Assembly: GCA_946122785.1 (NCBI GenBank)
Contig: CAMGYJ010000002.1
Span: 71,948,724 to 72,012,723 of the forward strand
DNA from: Linum tenue
Lineage: Eukaryota; Streptophyta; Magnoliopsida; Malpighiales; Linaceae
DNA length: 64,000 nucleotides
Direction of reading: 5' to 3'
Shown here: piece by piece, positions 34,229 to 45,849 of the stretch
How positions within the stretch are numbered: position 1 is the stretch's first letter
Layout: the number at the start of each line of letters is the position of its first letter
Program-made: the position numbers and the translations under genes
The notes under the pieces: generated by a model
What the model saw: the letters and a program-made list of their open reading frames with translations, nothing else
What the model was told of the DNA's origin: nothing
Databases searched by the model: none

Positions 34229-35023
34229 ATGAGTGATGCCAGCTTTGCACAAGTGGGTCTTCCCAAGTTTGATGGCGATTATGAGCACTGGAGCATGTTG
34301 ATGGAGAACCTCCTCCGCTCCAAAGAGTATTGGAGTGTGGTACATGAAGGGTTCCAGGAGCCTGCTGTGGGTGCTACACTGTCTGCTGCAGAATCCAAGT
34401 CTCTGGATGACATGAGGTTGAAGGATCTAAAAGCTAAGAATTATTTATTTAATTCTATTGATAAAGTTATTCTGAAAACTATTACCAAGAAAGCTACTGC
34501 CAAGGAGCTCTGGGACTCCATGAAACTCAAATGTCAGGGTAGTGCTAGGGTCCAAAAGGCTCAATTGCAAGCTCTCAGGAGGACATTTGAAGTACTGGAA
34601 ATGAGGGATGGAGAAACTGTGTCTGCTTATTTCAATCGAGTCATGACAGTTGCTAATGATATGAGGAACTGTGGAGAGGAGATGTCTGATGGAAAGATTG
34701 TTGAAAAGATCTTGAGGACTCTGACAGAAAGGTTCAATTATGTGGTATGTTCTATTGAGGAGTCCAATGATATTGATCAGTTGACTGTTGATGGGTTGCA
34801 GAGTTCACTAGTGGTGCATGAACAGAAGTTTGCTAAAAGAGGGGCTTCTGATGAGGAGCAGGCCCTTAGAACCTCTCATGAGTATGGTGGTAGGGGAGGA
34901 CGAGGTCAGGGAAGAGGTTTCTATCCAAGCAGGGGTAGAGGAAGGAGTGGTAGGGGCTGGAACAAGGATTCAGTTGAATGTTTTAAGTGCCACAAATTAG
35001 GTCACTACTCACTACAGAAGTGA
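34229..35023 (+). pseudogene. Copia gag segment, frameshifted at its zinc knuckle
   Basis: 264 residues from the ATG at 34229. It has the UBN2/retrotran_gag pattern of Copia (FDGDYEHWSMLMENLLRS, then a helical core) and an Arg/Gly-rich linker. The CCHC knuckle begins [10 protein letters not shown]. Directly after it, tcactac is repeated in tandem (35002-35008 and 35009-35015), which shifts the frame and ends translation at 35023. In related elements gag and pol are one frame, so this duplication disables the polyprotein. Confidence 0.9.
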
Positions 35024-35069
35024 GTGTCCTGAGTGGTACAGGGATCATCAAGCACACTATACCAGCTAT

Positions 35070-38000
35070 GTGCAGGACAAGTCTTTTGGTGATCTTAAAG
35101 ATGATATGCTGCTAATGGCTTCAGTGGAGGAAGTCTGTGAAGAAGTTAATGCTGACTGGTGGTTTCTTGATTCAGGGTGCAGCAACCATATGACTGGCAA
35201 CAAGAAATGGTTTACTGATCTTAATACCAGTGCAGCATGTACTGTGAGGCTAGGCAACAACACAAGACTTGATGTTGCAGGAAAGGGGACAGTGAAACTT
35301 ACAGTTAATCAGCTTCCAATCACCATTCAAGATGTGTTTTATGTCCCAGCTTTAAAGTCAAACCTTCTGAGTATGGGCCAATGGCAGGAGAAGGGACTTG
35401 CTTTTCTGATCAAGCATGGCAGCTGTAAGATTTTTCATGAGGAAAAGGGGTTGTTGTTTGAAACGGAAATGAAAACAAACAAGATGTTTGTACTGCATGC
35501 CATTGCCAATTCACTGTCTGATCAGTCAAGCAATCAGTGCTTACAGACCTCAGGTTCAAGAAACTCTCCTTTGTCACTGTGGCATAGGAGGTTTGGTCAT
35601 CTCAACAACCAAAGCTTGCAGATGCTAAGTAAGAAAGGACTGGTGTCAGGTCTTCCTCAGCTGAATGGAGAGACTGGAGTATGCTCTACATGTTTGGTGG
35701 GCAAGCAAACCAGGCAACCTTTTCCTAAGAAGAGTCCTTGGAGGGCCTCACAAAGGCTGCAACTCCTTCATGCAGATCTCTGTGGTCCTCTTACACCAGT
35801 GTCAAATGGGGGTAAGAGATACATATTCACTTTGACTGATGATTATAGCAGGAAACTTTGGGTCTATTTCTTGACAGCTAAGTCAGAAACTTTGAGCCTG
35901 TTTAAGAAGTTTAAAGTTCAGCTGGAGAAGGAAACAGGTTTACCTATAGTGTGTCTTAGAACAGACAGGGGGGGAGAATTCATGCTAAATGAATTCCAAG
36001 GGTTGTGTGAGGAAACTGGTATTCAAAGGCAACTGACTGCTGCTCTCACTCCCCAACAGAATGGGGTAGCTGAGAGGAAGAATAGGACAATTATGAACAT
36101 GGTGAGGTGTATGTTAAGAGATACAAAAGTTCCTTCAACATTCTGGCTTGAAGCAGTAACTTGGGCAACTCACATTCACAACAGAAGTCCAACTGTGGCC
36201 AATCAAGGCAAAACTCCCCAAGAACTATGGACTGGAAAACCACCTTCTGTGTCACACTTCAGGATCTTTGGCTGTGTAGCCCATGTTCATGTTCCTGACC
36301 AGCAGAGAAGAAAGCTGGAGGATAAGAGTAATCAATGTTATTTTCTGGGGGTTTCCACTGAATCTAAAGCCTACAGGCTGTACAATCCTACTACCAAGAA
36401 GGTTGTCATAAGTAGGGATGTTATTTTTGATGAAAGCAAGGGCTGGAACTGGGATTCAGAGGCTTCATCTGATCAAACTCAGCTGCTGTGGGAAGGAAGT
36501 GATGATATGTTGGAGGACTCAGACTCAGAATTTGAACCTGCCCTCACAGATACTTCAGCTGATGAACAACCACCTAGTCCAACAACTCCTATGGCTGCAA
36601 CTACAGGGACTGAGTCTGATGAAGACACTAATGACATCAATACTGGTGGGTTAGGCCTGCCAAGTGGGGACCTGGGCCCTCGAGTAAGAAAACCACCAAG
36701 TCACTTGTCTGTGTATGATTGTGGTTTTGCAGACACACACTGGCAGGCTATGATGGCAGTATCTAATGACCCTCAAACATATGAAGAAGCAGCTTTGGAA
36801 TCAAGGTGGAATGAAGCCATGAATCAGGAGTTCAATGCTATTGAGAGGAACAAGACATGGACTCTGACTGATAGACCCCCACACATTACTCCTATTGGTA
36901 TCAAGTGGGTCTATAAGACTAAGTTGAAAGAAGATGATTCTGTGGACAAAAGCAAGGCTAGATTGGTTGCTAAAGGGTATTCTCAGCAGCCTGGCATTGA
37001 CTATACTGAGGTCTTTGCCCCAGTAGCCAGGTGGGATACAATTAGAACCATCTTAGCCTTTGCTGCTCAGCATGCTCTTCCTATATACCAGCTTGATGTG
37101 AAGAGTGCATTCCTCAATGGTGAGCTCACTGAGGAAGTCTATGTTGAGCAACCACCTGGGTTTGTGGTTGCTGGGGAGGAAAGCAAGGTTTATAGACTTC
37201 ACAAGGCTCTGTATGGTCTGAAACAGGCCCCCAGGGCTTGGTACAGTAGAATTGAGTCTTACTTCCTCAAGTCTGGTTTTGAAAGGTGCAGTTATGAACA
37301 CACATTGTTCATAAGGAAATCTGATGCAGGTATTCTGATTGTTAGTCTCTATGTTGATGACTTGCTATACACAAGTACTGATCCTAAGTGCATAGCTGAG
37401 TTTAAAAGGTCAATGGAGGCTGAGTTTGAAATGTCTGACTTGGGGAAGATGAAATATTTCTTGGGAGTGGAGGTGCATCAGAGTGCTGCTGGAGTATTTA
37501 TCTGCCAAAAGAAGTACATAAGGGATATGCTTGAGAAGTTTCAGTTGGCAAGCTGCAACTTTGTGAAAAATCCCATCTCTCCTGGAGTGAAATTTACCAA
37601 AGCTGGGGATGGAATCTCAGTGAACTCTACTGAGTACAAACAGCTTATAGGAAGTCTGTTGTATGTAACAGTCACCAGACCAGACATTATGTATGTTGTT
37701 TGTCTTCTTAGCAGGTTCATGGAAGCACCAATGCGACAACATATGCTTGCTGCAAAAAGGGTATTGAGATATCTCAAGGGAACTATGGCCTATGGTATTT
37801 GGTACAAGGCAATGAAGGAAGAAGAGCCACTGGTGGGATATACTGACAGTGACTATGCAGGGGATTTGGATGACAGAAAGAGCACAAGTGGCTATACCTT
37901 CTTCCTAGCTGATGGAGTGGTTTCGTGGGCTTCGAAAAAACAGCCTATTGTCACACTATCCACAACAGAAGCAGAATTTGTGGCAGCATCATTCTGCTCT

Positions 38001-38327
38001 ACTCAATGTGTGTGGCTAAGGAGGATTCTGGAGATGATTGGTTGGAGTGGCAGTGTGAGAGGGAGCACTAAGATTTTATGTGACAATAGCTCGGCAATAA
38101 AGTTGTCCAAGAATCCTGTGCTTCATGGACGAAGTAAGCACATTGATGTGCGCTTTCATTTCCTAAGAGATTTAGCTAAGGAAGGAGTGATTGAGCTGGA
38201 GCACTGTGGAACGCATGAGCAGGTTGCAGATATTATGACCAAGCCACTGAAGTTGGAAACTTTCGAAGTCTTGAGAAGCAAACTTGGAATATGTGATGCT
38301 GAAGTATTCGCAGGAGAAAAGGAGTGA
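35070..38327 (+). pseudogene. Copia pol segment: protease, integrase, RT, RNase H
   Basis: 1085 open residues in the frame that gag would have continued into. In order: aspartic protease ([11 protein letters not shown]), gag-pre-integrase ([10 protein letters not shown]), integrase with its zinc-binding part and catalytic core ([34 protein letters not shown]), reverse transcriptase ([26 protein letters not shown] near residue 762) and RNase H ([28 protein letters not shown]). All sites look intact. It lacks its own start context, so it is marked non-functional only because of the upstream shift. Confidence 0.9.
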
Positions 38328-39199
38328 GGAACTGAAGATCAGGAAGAGTCTTCAGTTCAGGGGAGGATGTTAGAAGATGATGAACTGAAGACTGGAGATT
38401 TGGCGCGAGTTGGAGTTTGAATAAACTTAAGTGTTGCTGTGTCGTTTTGGTTTTAGCATTACTGTGTCGTTTTAGTCTGTGAGTCATTGAGTCAGTTGGA
38501 GGGTTTCTTTCGTGTCTTAGGCTGCAAGGTATTCTGCAGCTAGTGTGTTAGTGGGTAGTTTGTTAGCTATTTTTCAGGATAGTGGGAGCCTGAATTAGTG
38601 GCCCTAATCTCTGTACTTAGTTACGTTTCTGATTCTAAATCAAACTGTCAGATTGCATTACAAAGAGTTTTCACAGATAAAACCAAAAGAGCTAGATTCT
38701 ACTCATTCATCAAAATATATATTGGTGCGCAACTGCGCCTAAAACACTTAAAAATTGAATACTGCATAACAAATTAACTAGCTTAGACCCTTCTTTTTGG
38801 AAATGTTTTTCTTTTATTCAAATCTTGATAACCTATATTTTGTGACAAAAAACAAACTTATTAATTACATATGCTCACATAAACATTTATTTTTGTTTTG
38901 CAATTAATGAATCATATTTAAAGATATCACTTTATTCTTAATAAGAAACAACTTAATTTATATGATTCTAGTTTTTGTGCTAACTTAGATCATTACTTTC
39001 GTTTATTTAATTGATTGTATGTACACTTTAATGTCGACGGTAATCATAACAACGATGCTCTTTTTAGAATTTCTTGTATGGTGCAATCATAATTGTGTTA
39101 CTCTTCATAATTCATGGTGATTTGAACTTCTCATCAATTTATAGACTTTAAGGATTGCTAATAATTGGTAGAAGTAGTCTATTTATGAGCACTACTACT

Positions 39200-39483
39200 A
39201 TGCTATATAGTATTGGTGCTTTAATGTACAACTTGAAATTGTACCATAACATTAAATGTATAAGTTTAGGTTGTACCATAAAGGAATTTGTATCATTATG
39301 TTATGGTAAAACTTTACAACTTGAAGTTGTACTATCATATAAATGTACAAGTTCAAGTTGTACCATAAAAGAATTTGTACAAAAAAGTATAGGTACAATC
39401 TAAAGTTATACCATAACGTTAAAGGTACAATTTCACGTTGTACCATAAAAACAAAAACCTATAACACCAATACTATATAGCAT
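39200..39483. repeat. MITE-like element with perfect 19-bp inverted ends
   Basis: atgctatatagtattggtg (39200-39218) is exactly inverted at 39465-39483. The interior consists of repeated and inverted short units (gttgtaccataa, aaggtacaa, ggaatttgta), so the whole 284 bp can form a long hairpin. Outside the 19 bp the complementarity fades, and I could not define a target duplication. Class unknown. Confidence 0.6.
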
Positions 39484-39886
39484 TGTAAAATTCCTCCTCT
39501 ATTTATTGACATTCATATTCTTCTTAGCTTCAAAATTGTGTTTGTCTCTGCCATTCATATTCTTCTTGGCTTCAAAATAGTGCTTGTCGGAGACAAATTA
39601 TTAATACACCTCAAAACTTCAATTTACCACTACAATATACCATAATTGTGAGTCCATTCAAAATGTCTATCGCGTTGAAATATAATATTTTGTATAATAT
39701 TTTTATAAGTTTTGAATCTTATGAATATGGTTGACATAAATTAAATTAAATTTCTAAATTTTAACCGAGCTTGCAACTTGTTTTGACGTGGGTAGGTTGT
39801 TTCATCTCATTTATAAGTCCTTTAACAGTTTTTAAGAGAAGATTAATAAATATTACCGAGGAAATAGCTAGCCGTTATATACAAAT

Positions 39887-39900
39887 CCCTTTTTACTCGG
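39887..39900 (+). promoter_or_regulatory. Array promoter box, copy F
   Basis: ccctttttactcgg, about 165 bp before the ATG at 40067; the 3' half of the box has diverged (gtcaagaac instead of cacaaa). Confidence 0.5.
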
Positions 39901-40066
39901 TCAAGAACTAGATTAGCCCACAATGGTTGCCGCCGCGCCGCACCTCCGCCCGCCATTTGCTTGCTATCATAATTCCCATCTCTATATATATTAAGGATTC
40001 ATAATTACCTTACACACGAAAATATCAGATTTCGCCTCTTCTAGCTGCTAGGGCACGCTTCCAAAA

Positions 40067-41005
40067 ATGGTTACCTTCTCATCATCATCATCCGACCCGC
40101 TATCTCCATTGTTGCCGCAAGCGAATTCGCCGTCCGCTGCCGACGTTGATGCCATCACCACCACCGATCCGCCACCGCCACCCTTGCCGGCGGTGAAGCT
40201 AGCTGGACCCAAACTCATAGAGTTTGCGATAGTTGCTCTCGTGTTTTTACTTTTTTTTGGCGGTATGTGGACTGTTATGTCAATTAACGCATCCAAACCC
40301 TACTACCCGAGCGCCGACGTCGTTTCGGCATTCGTGTCAATTAAGAACAACATCAGTAATATTGGGCCCGCGGGTGTGGGCCGTTTACTGACAGCCAACT
40401 GGGCCGTCACTCTTGATCTCGACGACTCCATCTTCTGCTGTCGAGAGGCCCATCTGTACCAAGTCGAGGCTTCCGTTTTTCACTCCGCCGAAAACCGGCA
40501 ATATTTGCTCGCTTCGACTCGGCGGTTCTACGGCTCGACCGCCGATCCGAGGATGGAGGGCAGCGCCGCACTCTCGATTTATCTGAGAGCGGAACAAGCG
40601 GACGTCGGAGAGCATGTGGTGGCTGCCATTTCTAGGGAAGTGGCGGCGGGCGGGGGAAATCGGTTGCGGTTCAAAATTGTGGCTCTCGCTTGGGTATGGG
40701 TTGAAAATGATATCTCGCAGAACCGATATTACTTGGCCCGGATTAGTTGTGACCCATTCTGGGTCGGATCTCCCAGCATCACAGCCAGGAATTACTGGGA
40801 TACCAAGAAATGTCAAGTTCAAGTGTAAGTAAATTATTTTAAACCCCGGAAATTAGGAATAGCGTGTGTGTGTGTATATAGATGTATCATGTTCTGAAAT
40901 TAATTTGTTATCATGTGGATTATTTGGTTGAACAGGACCTCACAAAGAAAGTCAGCATTTTTAGATACAAGTTCGACAAGACTCAATCTGACGAACACGA
41001 ATTAG
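40067..41005 (+). CDS. NDR1/HIN1-like (LEA2-like) membrane protein, array copy F
   Basis: Exon 1 is 40067-40824 and exon 2 is 40936-41005, giving 275 residues; the unspliced frame ends at 40826-40828 inside the donor. It keeps the N-terminal LSPLLPQ motif, a Pro-rich stretch, a membrane helix at about residues 51-72, and an ectodomain with YYPSADVVSAFVS, LLTANWAVTL, VEASVFHS, LRAEQADVGEHVV, LRFKIVALAWVWVE and YYLARISCDPFW. The spliced tail (Q-R-K-S-A-F-L-D, then STRL) is the most diverged of the intact copies but still aligned. Copies F and B share GEHVV, suggesting a subgroup distinct from A and E. Confidence 0.74.
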
Positions 41006-42267
41006 AGCAAATTAAAGCTCCAGACCATTGTTTTTGCTACCTCGTTATTGTGAACTTGTGCAACAAATGGAGCCATTGGTAAAGTTGATGTAATGAGGCA
41101 GACCAATACTATTTGATCTCGAGTAATGCAGGAAACATTTTATTTTAAATTATTTTTGTTAACAAAATGGAGCCATATATTGGTAAAGTTGATGCAACAA
41201 ACACCCCATATCGAAAATTGATCAAGTGTTACTTAAATCATTCTTTGATTTAATTGCGGACCTAGATTAATTGGTTGCACAACTAAATCCACCATGTCAA
41301 CAAAATCCGGGGGGGGGGGGGACATTGGAAAAAAATACAAAATAAATTAACAGTGAGTAAAGTTTTAAATTGTGCAATATATTGTTATATTTCTCACATA
41401 TTGTTATGAGATTTTTTTGACAAACAGAGATACACGAAATATTGAAGTAATGGTGTGTAAAGTTGAGTAAAACTATATATGCATGTGATGTGATGGTTAT
41501 GTGCTTCCCTCTCTTTGAGCCTTAAGTTCTGCACCAAATGTAACACCTTGCTTTCGTTAACAAATTCTGTAATGCACCTTTTTATTTTCATCCTCAATCA
41601 TCAACACACTCTCAGAAGATCAACATTTTAACTAGGATGAAGCATGTGTCCATGTTAACATGTAACATTTCTCTAAATTTTCATTCTTAATTAACTCACC
41701 ATTTTCCAAAGTTTTATCTTTGAGAGTCTTCCTGCAAAAGTACAAAAATAAATTTAACGAAATTGGGCGGCCAGTGATCAGCGATAAAACAAAGGGTTAA
41801 TTAAAGTCAGTGACTAATAAGCAAGAAAAAAAATCCAAATGACAAATATGACATGAATTAAATAAACTAAGTGACTAAGATGAGCTCTCTGCCAATGCTT
41901 GTTGAAAATCAATCAATTGCCCCATTTTATCCGGAAAAGAATAGATGATGATGTGAAATAGAAGTTTCGCCAAAGGAAATGTAACCTTTTAACTTCATCG
42001 CCCACACTTAATCATTACTAAGATGATATAACAAGGTTTTTTAATAGACAACCTTCTAAATAACAAACACCAACTAATTAAATCTTATATTTAGCTAATC
42101 AAGTAAAGAAATCCGAACTATACAAGATCGTTTCTCCACTTTTCACTCCCCCCACAAAAAGCCGTGTATATATGATCGCCTTTGGCGATTTCCAAATATA
42201 GTACAATTTGTTATCGCACTTGATTAAGAATTCAGAACCCTAGCTAATACAGAGTGCCCATACAAAA
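41006..42267. other. Intergenic, no gene seen
   Basis: AT-rich. A run of 13 G at 41309-41321 stands out and may be unreliable in length. A diverged promoter box (cacttttcactccccccaca, about 42137) precedes the broken copy D. Confidence 0.5.
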
Positions 42268-43051
42268 ATGTGTTACTGCTCATCCTCATCCTCATCCCAA
42301 TCTCAATCTCCATTGTTGCCCCAACATCACAATGACAAGTCGACATCCGCAGTCGTCGATCCCACAACCACCAACGACTCGCCGCCACCACCGCCTTCTA
42401 CGGTTCCCGACGACAGCCAACCGGCGGCGGTTGATCCGAACAACAAAATTGAATCCGAAGTTCATCACACTGAATATCGACAACGCAGCGCATGACGGGA
42501 GCGACGTGACGTTTTCGATTCAATTAAGAGCGGAAGGAGTTGACGTCGGGAAGCATGTGGTGGCTGCCATTTCCCGGGATTATGGGACGGAACCCACGTT
42601 GAGGTTCAAATCAGTTATTCTGGTTTGGGCACGACTCCAACCGAATCTATTCCCTGCCCGGTACTATTTAGCTCGGATTAGTTGCAATCCGTTCTGGATC
42701 GGGTTAATTGCATGGTTGGTCACTGAGATTACGAAAAACGTTCAAGTTTGGTCACTCTAAATATTTAAATCCAATGGTGGTCACTGAGATTACAAAAACC
42801 GTTCACGTTTGGTCACTCTCCGTCCAACTCCGTTAACTTTGGCTGATGTGGCAGTCAACTCTCAAAGTTGACCGTTAACTTAGTGACGTGGCAATTAAGA
42901 AATAATAAATAAAATAAAATTTAATCTATTTTAATGTCAAACTCATTTTTACCATAAAATAAATAAATAAAATTAAATTAAATTAATAATTATAAGAACA
43001 CAAACGTTCTAAACTTCTAATTAATGTACGTGGCTGTATATATGTACCTTG

Positions 43052-43204
43052 ATTAGGGGAGAGCGCAGTATTGGTGAAGCCGCGGGCAGTAGGAGTGGAC
43101 CTAGCAGCGGCGACGGCAAGAGAAAGGTGAATAAGGGTTAAAGAAAACACGGCCGACAAAAGAAACCCAGACAACGAACGAACCCAGATGATGATCTCTG
43201 GCAT
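43052..43204 (-). other. Captured exon-like fragment inside the Pack-MULE
   Basis: The minus-strand frame from the ATG at 43204 encodes about 50 residues. It has a strong signal-peptide-like start (hydrophobic SGFLLSAVFSLTLIHLSLAV), then a Thr/Asn-rich stretch, and runs into a plausible splice donor (caag|gtacat). It looks like the first exon of a secreted or membrane protein taken from elsewhere. I do not recognise the source gene. Confidence 0.4.
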
Positions 43205-44071
43205 ATGATGAAGTAATTAGTTTCCAATATAGGAACAATAAATTAGCATGTGAAACTCGTATTGGTTAATATGAATGTTTGTGGATTATGTAGATCAGTG
43301 GGAAGTATTAATTACCCAAGCTAGCTGTACCGATCTAGAGAAAAGGTATAACAACACAAGCTAGCTCCCCTCCCTGTCCCTGCCTCTGTCCCCGTCCCCG
43401 CCGCTCCCCGATTGTAATCACCTGCACCTCCTACACCCTCTACCCCACCCCTTCCTCCAACTCTGTCAAGTCTCGCTGTCCCGCCGACGAGAACATTCGC
43501 GACGAGGCCCATCGTCGTCCACCTTGGCTCACCTCGCCCAGCATCGTCGCCACCTCGTCGGAGCTCCCCAGCCGGAGCCCAACTTCAGTACGCGATTGAC
43601 CGATAATGACAAAAAGAATGAGACTGGAATCCACTGACCTTGGTCTCACATACTAAGTTTATCCGACGGGTTGCAATTTGAAACAGAGAGCTAGCTACCC
43701 CCACCCACTCAATCAACATTCTTTGATCTTTCTTGCTCTCTATTCGATTATTATTGCTTCGATTCACCCAAAAAGATAGAACGACTGCAGTTTGATATCG
43801 TAAAACTGCAGGTTTTGATGCGCCCGTATCTCAGAGCTGCTTCAGTTACTTCAGTTTAGCCGCGGTTTACGGCGGCATTCTACTTCACAAACGCCATAAA
43901 CTGCAGGTTTCTTGGTATTGATATATCCTAGTCGGATTTCTGGAAGTGCAGGCCAATTTTCTAGGTACTCCTTCTATTCTTAGCTCGAATTTGTCTGATT
44001 GAGAAGAACCATGTTCATGTAATTCCCCTTTGGATTCAGTAATCGGAAAATCTGTTCTGCGTTCTACTGTG

Positions 44072-44236
44072 ATGTTTCAGGGACCAAAGCGTACCAGTTA
44101 TCCTCAAGTAAACTCTGGCGCCGACCGGCTCGTAGGAGGAGGTGGTGATGGAGATTCGACGAAGGATTTAGGGTCGGATCTGGAGTCGGTAGGGGAGGAG
44201 GAGGATTTGATTCGGGCCCCTCTTTTAATTTGGTGA
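44072..44236 (+). other. Second captured exon-like fragment inside the Pack-MULE
   Basis: The plus-strand frame with an internal Met (MFQGPKRTSYPQ) goes on into a Gly/Asp/Glu-rich acidic segment and ends at the inverted repeat. It lies opposite in orientation to the fragment at 43052, so the element may carry pieces of two genes. No family recognised. Confidence 0.3.
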
Positions 44237-45011
44237 TTAATAATTATAAGTTTTTATTTTATTTTTTGATGATAAAAATGAGCTGGACATTAAAATAGAT
44301 TAAATTTATTTTATTTATTATTTTTTAATTGCCACGTCACTAAGTTAACGGTCAACTTTGAGAGTTGACTGCCACATCAGCTAAAGTTAACGGAGTTGGA
44401 CGGAGAGTGACTAAACGTGAACGGTTTTTGTAATCTCAGTGACCACCAATGGATTTAAATATTTAGAGTGACCAAACTTGAACGTTTTTTGTAATCTCAG
44501 TGACCAACCATGCAATTAACCCGTTCTGGATCGGATCTTCTAATGTTGGGATGAGCCCGATCTCCTCGGATCACAAGAAATGTCACGTCCACGTGTAAGT
44601 AAAACATTTAATTCCACATTCCTTTTTTTTTTTTGAACTAGCTAGATTAGACCATAAAAAAAACTACATAATTGGGATGAGCATTGGGTGGATTGACAGG
44701 GGTTTATGCTCTAATTCACTCCTCTACAATTAAATTAAGTGTATGAGTTTAAACGTGACCGCACACACCTAAATATATCATATATTAGGTGGAGTAATGC
44801 GATTTTACGAGTGGGTTAAGACAATTTGCATAAATTTGAATATTATTTTTGAATTGTAAACCAACACAAATAAGTATACATATGATGATATTATTTTGGA
44901 CAAAATCACCAAAGAATTATTTGAATGAGAGTTTTCAATGAGATATTTCGTTCAAATCTCTCATTCATCGGATTTTTACCAAATAACATATTTGGGAAAA
45001 TGAGAAATTTC

Positions 45012-45849
45012 TAGGGGTGATCAACGGGAAATGGGTATTTGAGTATACCCATATCCTTCCCATTTTTTGAGGTTACGGGTACCCAAATACCCATAATTTT
45101 TTTACAAGATAAGATTTGGGATCAAAAAATTTTACAATGAGTACCCACGGATTACCCGTTAATACTCATTTAGATATTACAGACACCCATACTACCCACC
45201 CATTAGTGTGTCCTTCCATTCATGTCTGCTTCATCCCGCTTTGTTCTCACAGCTTCTCTGCTTGGCACTATGGTTTGAAGCCAAAATGCAATTAAAAGGT
45301 AATATAGGCATTTGTACATGAAATTATGACTGAAACATGAAAGATGATATGTGAAAGCCACTTTTCTACAATGCATAATACTTCATACTATTACGTATTG
45401 GAGATCATATTATTATAGGAATATATTTTTGAGATTACATGTGCATTTCCAGTTACATCCAAGTATACCGAAAGTATCAATTAATACGAAATTTGCCAAT
45501 AGATCACTCTTCAAAAAAGGAAAACGTTTAGATACAAAGACATTGGAAGGATCAGTCATCCTTCGAACGAAGCCAAGAACAGAAATATTGGCTTTTTTTT
45601 AACAATACGAAATATTGTTTACTTTCATGTTATTATAAATATTACTCACTTTCTATGCGCCCGACATAAGGACCGGGCTTTAGTGTGTATGAGTTACCCG
45701 CAGGTAACTATTATTCGTTTCGTATGGGTAATGGGTACCCGTTAACCCGTACGGGTTTGGGACATGAGATAGAGTTTTCTCTTCAAATGGGATTGGATAC
45801 CCGTTTCAAATGGAACGGGTACCCAGCCTCATCCCATTGCTCACCCCTA
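45012..45849. mobile_element. hAT-like MITE, 838 bp
   Basis: Perfect 8-bp duplication gaaatttc (45004-45011 and 45850-45857; itself a palindrome). Ends are inverted: taggggtgatcaacgggaaa on the left against cccattgctcaccccta on the right. Subterminal repeats of gggtaccc/acccgt type lie at both ends. Inserted in the intron of broken copy D. No transposase. Confidence 0.82.

Larger units (their letters stand above)
33701..38675 (+). mobile_element. Copia LTR retrotransposon, young, one frameshift
   Basis: LTRs of 308 bp each lie at 33701-34008 and 38368-38675; I found one difference between them (g/a in the aaactta[g/a]gtg stretch). The 5-bp duplication gataa flanks both sides (33696-33700 and 38676-38680). 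The primer site tttggtatcagagc follows the left LTR, and the purine tract ttcaggggagga precedes the right one. Nearly identical LTRs mean a recent insertion. The coding region is intact except for one 7-bp duplication. Confidence 0.95.
38681..40066. other. Intergenic, with one MITE-like repeat
   Basis: AT-rich. It holds the inverted-repeat element at 39200-39483 (listed separately) and the promoter of copy F. No gene. Confidence 0.5.
42701..44522. mobile_element. Pack-MULE-like element, about 290-bp inverted repeats
   Basis: The ends are long inverted repeats (42701 to about 42985, and about 44230 to 44522) that match almost base for base by eye, starting gggttaattgcatggttggt. The perfect 10-bp duplication gttctggatc flanks them, within the 9-11 bp of Mutator-like elements. 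The roughly 1.24-kb middle is of different composition, GC-rich in part, and has exon-like pieces on both strands but no transposase. This is the structure of a Pack-MULE that captured host DNA. The 462-bp element at 5514 has the same termini. Confidence 0.85.

Noticed and set aside
41309..41321. G13 run as a quadruplex-forming site
   Set aside because: A single homopolymer is not a four-tract quadruplex motif and its length may be a sequencing artefact.
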